Program-made: the position numbers and the translations under genes
Part shown: positions 48,431 to 57,297 of the stretch, one piece after another
Numbering within the stretch: position 1 is the first letter of the stretch
Layout: the number at the start of each line of letters is the position of its first letter
Notes under the pieces: generated by a model
Databases searched by the model: none
The model's input: only the letters and a program-made list of their open reading frames with translations
What the model was told of the DNA's origin: nothing
From: Caldilineales bacterium
GTDB taxonomy: Bacteria > Chloroflexota > Anaerolineae > Caldilineales > Caldilineaceae
NCBI GenBank assembly: GCA_012271135.1
Contig: JAAXGZ010000106.1
Coordinates: forward strand, 1 to 62,334
Length of the DNA: 62,334 nt
Reading direction: 5' to 3'

Positions 48431-50704
48431 CTATTCGTCAAACACGTCGGATGGCATGCCCGAGGCGTCCTCCCTGCGCCAGGTTCGGATGAAGTCCTCG
48501 TCCGACAGTTGGTCCTGGTGCCAGTAGCTGATGTACTGCATGTCGATCACCACCATCACAATGCGCTGATCGTCGACTCCGGACACCACGATGATGGAGT
48601 CCGGCGGGTCCTCCAGGCGGGCCACGTGCGTGGATAGCACGACTCCCGCCCCAATTTCCTGCCGCTTCCACGCATCGCTGTTGGGTTCCTCCTCGGAGGC
48701 GTACCAGACGACGAGTGAGCGCTGACCGGCGCGTTCAACGATGTTGAAGAACTTCACAGCCATGTTTTCGTTGGTGAACGACTCGGTGGCCTTCGACCGG
48801 TAATCGTCGAAGGTCAGCCTGTTTTCCAGAGCCTTCTCGTAGGCGTCCCGGCGGTCGAAGCAACTTTGCAACTGCTCCTTGATCTGGACAACCTCATCCG
48901 GTTCGTCCGCCTGGTCGATGAGCCAATCCACATGCGGTTCGCTGTCCTCGCAGCGGTCGCTGTACTGGTACAGCTGGGTCAGCGAGTACTGGGCCAGGTA
49001 CATGTCGCCATCGCGCTCCACGGCCTTGAGCAGGAAGTCCTCGGCAGCCTCTATGTCCCCATACAGCAGATTGACATAACCAAGAATGCCGAAGGTCGTC
49101 GACGTGGTGGAGCCCATGTCGTGGGCAGCTTGGGCGGACCGCAGGGCCGCCTCCACGTCGCCGTTGTAGATCTGGGCATAGGCGATCGACTCGAGGGCGT
49201 CCGTGTTCAGGGGGCGGAAGACGGACCAGCGCTGGGCGTTTTCGATGGCGGCCTCCAAGTCGCCCAGGATGAAGTTGATTTCGTAGAGGCCCTGGTAGTA
49301 GAGTGGATCTTCAAAGGCAATGCTCCGGACCCTCTCCAGCGCGCTGTTGGCCTGGGACTCCTGGTCGTTGCGGGCATAGGCAATCGCCAGCAGGCGCGCG
49401 TCCGCCACCGACCAAGGCATCTTGTCGACCGCCCGTTGCAGGTGTTCGATGGCTTGTTCATAGTCGTCCGAGCAGAGGAAACCCACCCCCATCATCCGCG
49501 TGGCCGAGATGCTGTAGGGACGGGTATCGAGCCACTTCTGCGCCAGAGCCCGGCTTTCCTGGCACTTTTCGGCGTCGTTGAGAAGACGCATGCGCACCAG
49601 GGACACGTCCAGCCGGTCCTTCCACGCGATTTCCTCCGCCTGGGCCTGGTGGTTTGCCGCCTGTTCCGCATCCTCCTGGAGCAGGGCCACCGAAGCCAGG
49701 CAGGTGTAACCGTCCGGATAGCGCGTGGTGGGACTGTTCAGGATTGCCAGTTGTCGACAGGCTTCCTCGGCGGTCGCCCAGTCGTTGCGCTCGATGGCCA
49801 GATCCACCGTCAGCCCCAGTACGTAGGGGTGGTCCGGCATCGCTTCCATGACCTCGGCGGCCAGTTCGGCAGCCAGCTCCGGGTCGCCCCGCAAATCGAA
49901 GTCGAGACGGCTCTGCACGATGGTCCACAGCAGAAAGTCCGGGTCGAGTGCCACCGCCTTGTTGACGGCTTCCTCGGCCGCCGCCCAGTCGTGCATGGTT
50001 TCCAGGACGGCACCCAGCACGATCCAGCCGATGGGACTGTCGGGATTGAGCTCCACCGATCGTTCTGCGTGGTGCAGGGCCTGCTCTGTTTCATACATGG
50101 ACAGCAGGATGTCCGCGTAGGCGGCGTGGGCCAGGAAGTTGCCGGGCGCCACCTCCACGGCCCTGGCCCCCGATGCCTTGGCATCGTCGAAGCGGTGTGA
50201 CATCTGTTGCGACCAGACGAGGTGGGCCAGTACCTTGGGATCGTCTCCCGCCAACTCGCGGGCCCGTTCGGCCAGTTCCAACGACTGGTTCCACATCTGG
50301 GGCTGGTAGCTGAAGAGATCGGAAAGCCCCGTCAGGGCCGGCACATGGTCCGGATCGGCCAGCAACGCCTCTCTGAAGGCGGCTTCGGCCCGTTCAAAGT
50401 CGCTGGTCTGGAACAGATCGATGCCTTCCCGTGTCTTGGCTGAGGCCCGGTCCGGATCGACATCGCTGGCCGGACGCTCCGCCAACAACCCGGCCAGGAA
50501 GGACGGTTGGCCTGCAAACATCACTGGTTCCGCGGCGGTTTCGGCGGGTACGTCCACTTCCGCCTCCGTCTCCGCAACTGGAGCGTCCGATTCGGACACT
50601 TCCTCCCGTGGAGGTATGACGATGGTCGTACAACCCGCCAACAACAGGGCCAGGCTCAGCAGGACCAGGACGGCGCATCGGTGTGGAAGTCGGCTCAGGG
50701 ACAT
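48431..50704 (-). CDS. TPR-repeat lipoprotein
   Basis: A 757-residue surface lipoprotein. The signal peptide has the lipobox LLAG-Cys25, followed by an acidic linker (about 30-60). Then come many tetratricopeptide repeats, e.g. GIDLFQTSDFERAEAAFREA, LLSMYETEQALHHAERSVEL and GYVNLLYGDIEAAEDFLLKA, up to about residue 600. The last 130 residues form a different, beta-rich domain (VVWYASEEEP, DSIIVVSGVDDQRIVMVVID) with no recognised family. It probably scaffolds a protein complex at the cell surface. Convergent with clpX across two hairpins; divergent from the peptide transporter. Confidence 0.8.
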   Translation of the reverse strand: MSLSRLPHRCAVLVLLSLALLLAGCTTIVIPPREEVSESDAPVAETEAEVDVPAETAAEPVMFAGQPSFLAGLLAERPASDVDPDRASAKTREGIDLFQTSDFERAEAAFREALLADPDHVPALTGLSDLFSYQPQMWNQSLELAERARELAGDDPKVLAHLVWSQQMSHRFDDAKASGARAVEVAPGNFLAHAAYADILLSMYETEQALHHAERSVELNPDSPIGWIVLGAVLETMHDWAAAEEAVNKAVALDPDFLLWTIVQSRLDFDLRGDPELAAELAAEVMEAMPDHPYVLGLTVDLAIERNDWATAEEACRQLAILNSPTTRYPDGYTCLASVALLQEDAEQAANHQAQAEEIAWKDRLDVSLVRMRLLNDAEKCQESRALAQKWLDTRPYSISATRMMGVGFLCSDDYEQAIEHLQRAVDKMPWSVADARLLAIAYARNDQESQANSALERVRSIAFEDPLYYQGLYEINFILGDLEAAIENAQRWSVFRPLNTDALESIAYAQIYNGDVEAALRSAQAAHDMGSTTSTTFGILGYVNLLYGDIEAAEDFLLKAVERDGDMYLAQYSLTQLYQYSDRCEDSEPHVDWLIDQADEPDEVVQIKEQLQSCFDRRDAYEKALENRLTFDDYRSKATESFTNENMAVKFFNIVERAGQRSLVVWYASEEEPNSDAWKRQEIGAGVVLSTHVARLEDPPDSIIVVSGVDDQRIVMVVIDMQYISYWHQDQLSDEDFIRTWRREDASGMPSDVFDE

Positions 50705-50912
50705 GGTGCGGTACCGTGCAATCGCGGATTGAGGATTCGAAACCTTAATGTTGGCGGATTGGTTCGGCAGGCCCGGTGTTGCAAATGGAGGAGGCCTTGG
50801 ACCCGTATGGTGGAAACACCCAATCCGGGAACGGGATTATAAGATGCAGCTTCTCGGCCGGGTTGTCCGCGCGGTCCTGCCCCTCATAAATTAAGCATTA
50901 AGCCTTTGACGC
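50705..50912. other. Divergent promoter region between the TPR lipoprotein and the peptide-transport locus
   Basis: It contains an AT-rich stretch with TATAAG at 50838-50843 and a tandem ATTAAGC repeat at 50890-50903 ending 9 bases before the oppF-type start codon. No ribosome site of standard type precedes that ATG. Confidence 0.35.
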
Positions 50913-51986
50913 ATGAAGCAAGCGCACAATCCCACCCGGGAATCCGGAGTTGGCCCTGACACGCCGCTGGTACAGGTGGATCGCCTGGACGTGACGTTCA
51001 GTGCGCGCACGGGGCTGTTGCGTTTCGAACAGGCCAGGGCCCTGCGAGGGGTTTCGCTGGAGGTGTTCCGCGGCGAAACGGTGGCGGTGGTCGGGGAATC
51101 GGGCAGCGGCAAGACAACGCTGGGACGCGCTTCCATCGGCCAGCTCAAACCCAGCAGCGGCCGCGTGCTCTTTGACGGTACGGACCTGGCCACGCTCGGC
51201 GGTCAGCGGCGCAAGGCGTTTCGGCGGCGGGCCCAGGCCATCTACCAGGACCCGTTTGCCAGCATCGATCCCTATATGACACTGGCCGAGACACTGGCCG
51301 AGCCGTTGGAAATCCACGGCGTCGGCAACCGGACCGAACGCAGGGAGCGCATCGAGCAGGCCCTGGCCGAAGTTCGTCTGACCCCGGTGACGGAAATGGC
51401 GAATGCCTGGCCGCACATGATTTCGGGAGGTCAGCGGCAACGGCTGGGCATTGCCCGCGCCCTGATGCTGCAGCCGGAATACCTGTTCGCCGACGAACCC
51501 GTGTCCATGGTGGACGCCTCGAGCCGAGCCGAGATCCTTCATCTCCTGGGCGAACTGCAGGACCGGCACGGCATCTCCATTCTGTATGTCACGCATGACA
51601 TTGCCACGGCCCGGCACAGTGCCCGGCGCATTGTCGTGATGTATCTGGGTGAGATTGTGGAGGAGGGCCCGGCCGCGGATGTGGTCGCTTCCCCCCAGCA
51701 TCCCTACACCAAGGCGTTGATTGCCTCGGTGCCCGAACCCGATCCCGCCAACCGGCATGCCCACAGGCCGGTGCTGCCGGGCGAACCCCCGAGCCCGATG
51801 CATGTGCCCGCGGGCTGTGCGTTCCATCCGCGGTGCCCCGAGGCAATCCCGGGGGTGTGCGACAGACAGTCGGTGGCCCTGGAGACAACCGGTCCTCAAC
51901 GTCGGGTCGCGTGCCACCTGTACGCCGCCGACGGTTCCGCGGCGTGCCCGCCCAAACGGGATCCGCAGCCGGACATCCTTGCCTGA
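50913..51986 (+). CDS. Oligopeptide/dipeptide ABC transporter ATP-binding protein (OppF/DppF type)
   Basis: One of two ATPases of a peptide importer; the other is at 59795. Motifs: Walker A VVGESGSGKTTLG, Q-loop IYQDPFASIDPYMTL, signature MISGGQRQRLGIARALM, Walker B YLFADEPVSMVDAS, and the switch histidine in THDIATAR. The C-terminal oligopeptide-transporter domain is present with the CAFHPRCPEAIPGVC cysteine cluster. The 357-residue protein lacks an upstream ribosome site. It lies before the sialidase-fold protein gene (257 bases gap with its own -10 box), so it may or may not be transcribed with the rest of the locus. Confidence 0.92.
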   Translation: MKQAHNPTRESGVGPDTPLVQVDRLDVTFSARTGLLRFEQARALRGVSLEVFRGETVAVVGESGSGKTTLGRASIGQLKPSSGRVLFDGTDLATLGGQRRKAFRRRAQAIYQDPFASIDPYMTLAETLAEPLEIHGVGNRTERRERIEQALAEVRLTPVTEMANAWPHMISGGQRQRLGIARALMLQPEYLFADEPVSMVDASSRAEILHLLGELQDRHGISILYVTHDIATARHSARRIVVMYLGEIVEEGPAADVVASPQHPYTKALIASVPEPDPANRHAHRPVLPGEPPSPMHVPAGCAFHPRCPEAIPGVCDRQSVALETTGPQRRVACHLYAADGSAACPPKRDPQPDILA

Positions 51987-52071
51987 CCCACCGGCCCTCC
52001 ACGGTTCCGGGGACGCGGGTGGGCACGGTCCGCGATTGTCGGATTTCCGGTTGGGGCTGGCACTGCATACC

Positions 52072-52077
52072 TATAAT
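52072..52077 (+). promoter_or_regulatory. Consensus -10 box upstream of the secreted sialidase-fold gene
   Basis: A perfect TATAAT, with TTGGGG at 52051-52056 (15-base spacing) as the best -35. It would give a leader of about 160 bases before ATG 52244. Confidence 0.5.
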
Positions 52078-52243
52078 GCCCCTCTAATTGGGATCGGGCC
52101 GGCCAGGACCGCGGATGTCCGGAGGCCGCGTCCGCCGGGCGCAGAGGATCGCGCATGCAGAGCGCACCTCCACTGAACTGGGGATTGATCCGACTGCGCC
52201 GCTGACGACTGCCGACAATCCGGCACAGTGCAGGAGTAGACGA

Positions 52244-54403
52244 ATGCAAAGGCAAATGCGCGCGGCCGCAGGGCTGCTGCTGGCGATGATGGTGTTGATT
52301 ATGTTGGCGTTGCCGGTGCAGGCTCAGAGCCCGGCCCCCGAACTGCCCGAACGGGGCAAGGTGTCCAAGAGTCCGGAGGACATCCAGAATCTGGCGGCGC
52401 CGATCGCCGATGTGATTTCCGGGCCGGCCTGGCTCATGGCCGAAGGCGTGGACCCGCGGGCGTGGATTGATCGGCCGGGTTGGAACACGCTCACGCGGCA
52501 ACAGGTGAGCGGTGTGGTCAACGCCCTCAACAGCGTGGATTCGCTGCAAGGGGCTGGGCTGGGGGTCCTGGTCCCCTACCGGGATCCGGCACCGGCCTTC
52601 AGCCGTGACCTCCTGGTTACGCGCGACTTTTCCAACTCCCCCCTGCAAACGGAGCCGGACATCGCGGTCAACCCGCTTGATCCCGACCACATCGTGCTGG
52701 GCACCATCGACTACAACTTCCCCAACAACACGGCCTATGTGTCCATCGACGGCGGTGTCAACTGGGATGGTCCCCGCCAGGTCAAGTACCTGCGTAAGGA
52801 TCGGGTGTCCGGCGGCGATCCGGTCGTCGAGTTCGACAGCGACGGCAACGTCTACATGGGCTCGATCTCCATCGGGATCAAGGAGTACACGGTCGGCAAC
52901 GCGGTTGGCTTTGCCCTGGTGTCGAGCATTTCCCTGTCCCGTTCCGAGGACGGCGGCTACACCTGGGAGGAACCGGTGTCCACCGCCCGCAGCGAGGTGA
53001 CCTCCGACGTTACGGAGGACCTGACCGGCCGGATGCGCGGCACGATCACGCTGGGCTTTCTGGACAAGCCCTGGATGACAACGGGACCCCATCCCACCAT
53101 CGAGGACCAGGAAGTAATCTACGTCACCTACGTCGAGTTCAACACCTCTTACGACATCCTCTACATCGGGGAAATCCCGACCCTCGGCTCACCCCGGGTT
53201 GATACAACTCCCAGACTGGTCTATTCAATGGATCGGGGCGCGACCTGGTCGGATCCTGTCGCGGCAGGACCCACGGTGCGCCGCACCTACGGCGAAGTGA
53301 GCGAGACTGAAGGTCAGGCCAACACGATTGGCACCAAGCGGGTCGTACAGGGACCGGTGCCCGTGGTGGATTCCGAAGGGAATGTCTTTGTGGCCTGGAT
53401 CGACAGCACGGATGACGAAAGCCAGAAGGGTTTGGGCGAGTTCTATATTGCCAAGTCCACCGACGGCGGTGAGAGTTTCGGCGATCCCAAGCGCATCGCC
53501 AGCTTCCTGGAGCCCGGCTTCCGTCCGCGCAACGCTTACTTCCGGTACTGGGCTTCGGCCTTCCCCAAGTTGGCGGTGGGGCCCGAGGATGAACTGTACG
53601 TGGTGTACACCGCCATTCCCCCGGACAGCGAAATCGACGAAGGGGACATCTTCTTCATTCGCTCCCTGGACGGGGGCAAGCGCTGGTCGCAGCCCAAGCA
53701 GCTGAACCACGACACCGGTACGGCGCTGCAGTTTTTCCCGGCGGTGGACGTGGGACCGGACGGGGTAATCCATGTGATGTGGGGTGACATGCGGGACGAT
53801 CCCGTGGAAACCCGGTACCACATCTACTACACCCGCTCCTCCGATCAGGGGGACACCTGGGGCTTTGAATTGCCCGAGTTGAACCTGAGCGTGGGGGACA
53901 CGCGGGTTACGGACTTCCCCTCCAATCCCAACAAAGGGTTCCCCAACGGCCTGTTCCTGGGCGACTACTTCGCGATTGCCGCCATCGAGGACGAGGCTTA
54001 CATCGCGTGGGCCGACACGCGTCTGGGCGAGTATGGCGGCTACAACCAGAAGATCGGATTTACGCGCCAGCGATCCATTCCCAACCCGGAGATTTTCATC
54101 AGTCCCAACGCCGGTCCGGCGGGCGAGCAGATCACGGTGCAGGGACATGGCTTCCAGCCGCTGATCAACTACTACCTGCTGGTGGGCGGCACCGAGGTGG
54201 CGGCCGGCCGCACGGATGACCTGGGCCGCATAACGGCCAATGTGTTCGTACCCGTCTCGGGCGAGGGGGCCCATGCCGTGACGCTGGTGGACGGGTCGGG
54301 CAACTTCGCCTCCACATCCTTCTACATGGAGTTCGGCTTCGACAACATCAAGTCGATCTCCGATCAGCTAGCGGAGTTGCTGGCCCAGTTGGACGGCAAC
54401 TGA
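52244..54403 (+). CDS. Secreted BNR/Asp-box repeat protein (sialidase-fold) with a C-terminal Ig-like domain
   Basis: ATG 52244 (GGAG at 52233-52236) opens a signal peptide (AAGLLLAMMVLIMLALP, cut near VQA-QSP) on a 719-residue protein. Six Asp boxes or close variants are readable: SIDGGVNW, SEDGGYTW, SMDRGATW, STDGGESF, SLDGGKRW and SSDQGDTW, matching a six-bladed propeller. The catalytic residues of sialidases (Arg triad, Tyr, Asp) cannot be placed with confidence. From about 610 an Ig/IPT-like domain follows (FISPNAGPAGEQITVQGHGF). It is secreted and lies inside a peptide-transport locus, so it may capture or cleave glycan/glycopeptide for import (inference). Confidence 0.8.
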   Translation: MQRQMRAAAGLLLAMMVLIMLALPVQAQSPAPELPERGKVSKSPEDIQNLAAPIADVISGPAWLMAEGVDPRAWIDRPGWNTLTRQQVSGVVNALNSVDSLQGAGLGVLVPYRDPAPAFSRDLLVTRDFSNSPLQTEPDIAVNPLDPDHIVLGTIDYNFPNNTAYVSIDGGVNWDGPRQVKYLRKDRVSGGDPVVEFDSDGNVYMGSISIGIKEYTVGNAVGFALVSSISLSRSEDGGYTWEEPVSTARSEVTSDVTEDLTGRMRGTITLGFLDKPWMTTGPHPTIEDQEVIYVTYVEFNTSYDILYIGEIPTLGSPRVDTTPRLVYSMDRGATWSDPVAAGPTVRRTYGEVSETEGQANTIGTKRVVQGPVPVVDSEGNVFVAWIDSTDDESQKGLGEFYIAKSTDGGESFGDPKRIASFLEPGFRPRNAYFRYWASAFPKLAVGPEDELYVVYTAIPPDSEIDEGDIFFIRSLDGGKRWSQPKQLNHDTGTALQFFPAVDVGPDGVIHVMWGDMRDDPVETRYHIYYTRSSDQGDTWGFELPELNLSVGDTRVTDFPSNPNKGFPNGLFLGDYFAIAAIEDEAYIAWADTRLGEYGGYNQKIGFTRQRSIPNPEIFISPNAGPAGEQITVQGHGFQPLINYYLLVGGTEVAAGRTDDLGRITANVFVPVSGEGAHAVTLVDGSGNFASTSFYMEFGFDNIKSISDQLAELLAQLDGN

Positions 54404-54414
54404 CGCATACACGC

Positions 54415-54451
54415 CGGGGCCGGTGGGACGCAAAGCATGCCTCCGGCCCCG
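54415..54451 (+). terminator. Stem-loop between the sialidase-fold gene and the binding protein
   Basis: A 9-bp GC-only stem (CGGGGCCGG 54415-54423 with CCGGCCCCG 54443-54451) with a 19-base loop. It may be a partial terminator that sets the ratio between the two genes, or it may protect the upstream mRNA end. No T-run. Confidence 0.4.
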
Positions 54452-54494
54452 CGGCCATTCCATCCCATCGTTTCAATCCAAGGACATGCCTGCC

Positions 54495-56960
54495 ATGCGC
54501 CTGACACACCGCCGGCCGACAGAATCCCGCATCGGCTTCGTGTTCCTGCTGACCGTCTGCCTGCTGCTGTGGGCCGTACCCTCGCTGGCCGCCGATTCCG
54601 GCCAGGCCGCCGGGGACGACGACACTGTGGACGAAGGCTATGTCGCGCCGCACGACCTGACCGGCCCTGCCGTGGAGACCCTGCGCTTTCGGGCCTTCGA
54701 CGTGGATCGCGCCCCGCTGGATCTGCAGGCCGGCGAGATGGATCTCTACTACTACAACCTGAAGATCAGTGCAGCCCGGGAGCTTGAGGAGGAACAGATC
54801 CAGCTGTTCGAGGCACCGGCCACCACGATTTCGCTGATTCTCAATCCGGCTCCGGCGGCCGAGGGCACCCTGAATCCGTTCTCGCTTCCGGAGGTGCGGC
54901 GGGCAGTGCAGCGCCTGGTCGACCGGGAGTTCGTCGCCCGCGAGATCTACCAGGGCCAGGCCGTGCCGATGCTGACGAACATCAGCCCCACCGACTTCGA
55001 CTATCTGACCATTTTCCGCCAGGTCAACGAGGCCGGGCTGGACCATGATCCGGAATCGGCGCGTGCGGAGATCGCCGCGGCCATGACGGAGGCGGGGGCG
55101 GAGCTCAAGGACGATGTTTGGCATTTCGCGGACAGGCCGATTGTCCTGAAGTTCATCATTCGCGTGGAGGATGAGCGCCGGGATGTGGGCAACCTGATTC
55201 AGACGGCGCTGACCGGCGCCGGCTTCCAGATTTCCCCTTCCTACCAGCCGTTCGCACCGGCCATCCAGACGGTCTACACCTCCAATCCAACGGACTTCCG
55301 GTGGCATCTGTACACGGAGGGCTGGGGGCGGGGCGCGCCCCAGCGCTACGACTACAGCGGTATCAACGCCTACTATGCCCCGTGGCAAGGCAACATGCCG
55401 GGCTGGCGCGAAGTGGGCTTCTGGCAGTATGAGCACGAGGAACTGGATACCTTGGGCCGCCGGCTGTTCCAGGGCGACTTTGCGGACCGGGAGGCCCGCG
55501 ACGAGCTTTACAAGCGGATGACCGAGCTGGGGCTGGAGGAGAGCGTCCGCGTCTGGATCGCCACGATCCTGAACAGCTATCCCGTCCAGGCGGATGTCAC
55601 CGGCATCACGCAGGACATCGCGGCCGGCCCGCGCGGCCTGTGGTCGCTGCGCACCGCCCACAAGACGGACAGCGACGAATTGACGGTGGGCCACCTCTGG
55701 GTCTGGACCGAACGCTCCACCTGGAATCCGGTGGGCGGCATCGGCGACGTCTACACCTCGGACATTTGGCGGCAACTCCAGGATCCGGCGATGTGGAACC
55801 ATCCGTTCTCCGGCCGGCCGGAGGCCTTCCGCCTGGACTTCGAGATTGAGACCGCGGGCCCGGACGGCACCCTGGACGTACCGGCCGACGCCATGCACTG
55901 GGACGCCGCACGACAGGCCTGGGTGCCGGTGGCGGAGGGCACGACGGCGGTCAGCCGCATCGAGTACGACTACAGCCGCTACTTCCAGTCTAAGTTCCAC
56001 CACGGCCGGCCCATCTCGATGGCCGACGTGGTGTACGGCCTGCACCAGGGCATAGACATCTCCCGCAACCCGCAAAAGGCCTTGATCGAGACGGTCATCG
56101 CCACCACGGCCCGGCCCTATCTCGAAACCGTCAAGGGCTACCGGGTGCTGGATGCGAACCGCATCGAGACCTATGTGGACTTTTGGCACTTCGAGGAAGA
56201 CTACATCGCGGGCTACGGGATCCCCTCCAGCGTGGGCACGCCCTGGGAACTGCTGGCCGCCCTGGACACACTGGTGTTCGAGCAGCGCCGCGGCGCCTAC
56301 ACCGATACGGCTGCGGCCCGGTTCAAGGTGCCCTGGATCAGCCTGGTCCTGGACCGGGATGCCCGGTTGGTCCGGCGCGTGCTGCTGGACATGAAGCGCA
56401 AGCAGACGGTTCCGGAGTCGGTGTTCGAGTTGCCGGGCCGGGATGAGCCGCTGGTGGATGCCGAGTCCGCGCTGGTCGGCTATGACGCGTTGCTGGACTG
56501 GTTCGGCGAAAAGGGGCACCTGGTCATCGGCAACGGGCCCTTCAGTCTGGAGCGGTACGACCCCGGAGCGCAGTACGCGGAACTGAAGGCCTATCGGGCG
56601 GAGGACTACCCCTTCACGCCCGCGGACCTTTACGTCGGCCTGCCCGAGTTCGTGCGCATCACGGACATTGAGGCGGACGAATTGGTCTTCGGCGACGACT
56701 ACACGGTGTTCCTGGAACTTGAAGGGCCGGGCCAGCTGGCCGTCGAGTATGTGCTCAAGGATGCCTCCAGCGGCAAGGTCCTGCTTAGCGGACAGGCCGA
56801 GGAACAGGCCGACGGCTCGTTTGCCATTGCGCTGACCGCGGACGAAACGGACGCGCTGGACGCCGATCTGTTCAAGCTGATCCTGGCGGCCTGGAGCGAC
56901 GACTTGGCCAGGGTGACCGAACGTACGCTCGAGATCGAGTCGGATGTAGGTTTCGGTTGA
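54495..56960 (+). CDS. ABC transporter substrate-binding protein, peptide type (SBP_bac_5 family)
   Basis: An extracellular solute receptor for the permeases encoded downstream. Signal peptide IGFVFLLTVCLLLWAVPSLAA is cut near LAA-DSG; no lipobox cysteine is seen. At 821 residues it is much longer than common OppA/DppA (500-600): an additional N-terminal part (FRAFDVDRAPLDLQAGEMDL, YSGINAYYAPWQG) precedes a region typical of family 5 (WTERSTWNPVGGIGDVYTSD, YFQSKFHHGRPISMADVVYG). The start ATG 54495 (AAGGAC upstream) or 54486. It resembles the large peptide-binding proteins of Chloroflexota and archaea. Peptide is the likely cargo, given the Opp/Dpp-type partners. Confidence 0.85.
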   Translation: MRLTHRRPTESRIGFVFLLTVCLLLWAVPSLAADSGQAAGDDDTVDEGYVAPHDLTGPAVETLRFRAFDVDRAPLDLQAGEMDLYYYNLKISAARELEEEQIQLFEAPATTISLILNPAPAAEGTLNPFSLPEVRRAVQRLVDREFVAREIYQGQAVPMLTNISPTDFDYLTIFRQVNEAGLDHDPESARAEIAAAMTEAGAELKDDVWHFADRPIVLKFIIRVEDERRDVGNLIQTALTGAGFQISPSYQPFAPAIQTVYTSNPTDFRWHLYTEGWGRGAPQRYDYSGINAYYAPWQGNMPGWREVGFWQYEHEELDTLGRRLFQGDFADREARDELYKRMTELGLEESVRVWIATILNSYPVQADVTGITQDIAAGPRGLWSLRTAHKTDSDELTVGHLWVWTERSTWNPVGGIGDVYTSDIWRQLQDPAMWNHPFSGRPEAFRLDFEIETAGPDGTLDVPADAMHWDAARQAWVPVAEGTTAVSRIEYDYSRYFQSKFHHGRPISMADVVYGLHQGIDISRNPQKALIETVIATTARPYLETVKGYRVLDANRIETYVDFWHFEEDYIAGYGIPSSVGTPWELLAALDTLVFEQRRGAYTDTAAARFKVPWISLVLDRDARLVRRVLLDMKRKQTVPESVFELPGRDEPLVDAESALVGYDALLDWFGEKGHLVIGNGPFSLERYDPGAQYAELKAYRAEDYPFTPADLYVGLPEFVRITDIEADELVFGDDYTVFLELEGPGQLAVEYVLKDASSGKVLLSGQAEEQADGSFAIALTADETDALDADLFKLILAAWSDDLARVTERTLEIESDVGFG

Positions 56961-57079
56961 CGCTCCGAGCCGACGGTTTGGTCGGCGTCGAAGAAGCATA
57001 CTGCAGGCCGACAGCGAGGGACGCCACGAGCGTTTGCCTTCCGCTGTCGGCCTTGCGGTTGCAGCAGGACCTGGGCTGT

Positions 57080-57193
57080 ATGCTCAACAGGCTCCTGATT
57101 TGCAACTTCAAGCAGTTTGAGAAGGCCGATTTCGAATACGGCAAGGCGACCGTGTTGATCGGATCCGAAACTCGAGCAAGGCGGCTGCCATAA
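57080..57193 (+). pseudogene. 5' stub of an AAA/RecF-like ATPase gene
   Basis: A 37-codon frame begins MLNRLLICNFKQFEKADFEY, the typical opening of SMC/RecF/OLD-like ATPases that leads into a P-loop. The expected GPNxSGKTT is replaced by GSETRARR and a stop; shifting the frame by one gives SKAAAITATAVEV, which looks like what follows a decayed P-loop. The rest of the gene is absent. It occupies the gap between the binding protein and the first permease, and is probably an insertion scar or a decayed guest gene. Confidence 0.5.
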
Positions 57194-57297
57194 CGGCAAC
57201 CGCGGTGGAGGTTGTCAGCCAGCCGGTAAGGTAGAGCAATGTTCCTGTCGGACTCAAGGCTGCCGGATCCCGGTCCGGCAACTTCAGGCAGGTTGCC

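Noticed and set aside
54348-56999. An open frame of 883 codons on the minus strand opposite the peptide-binding protein
   Set aside because: It mirrors the third-position GC bias of the real gene; composition is Arg/Gly/His/Gln-rich with no motif, while the plus strand has a signal peptide and family features.
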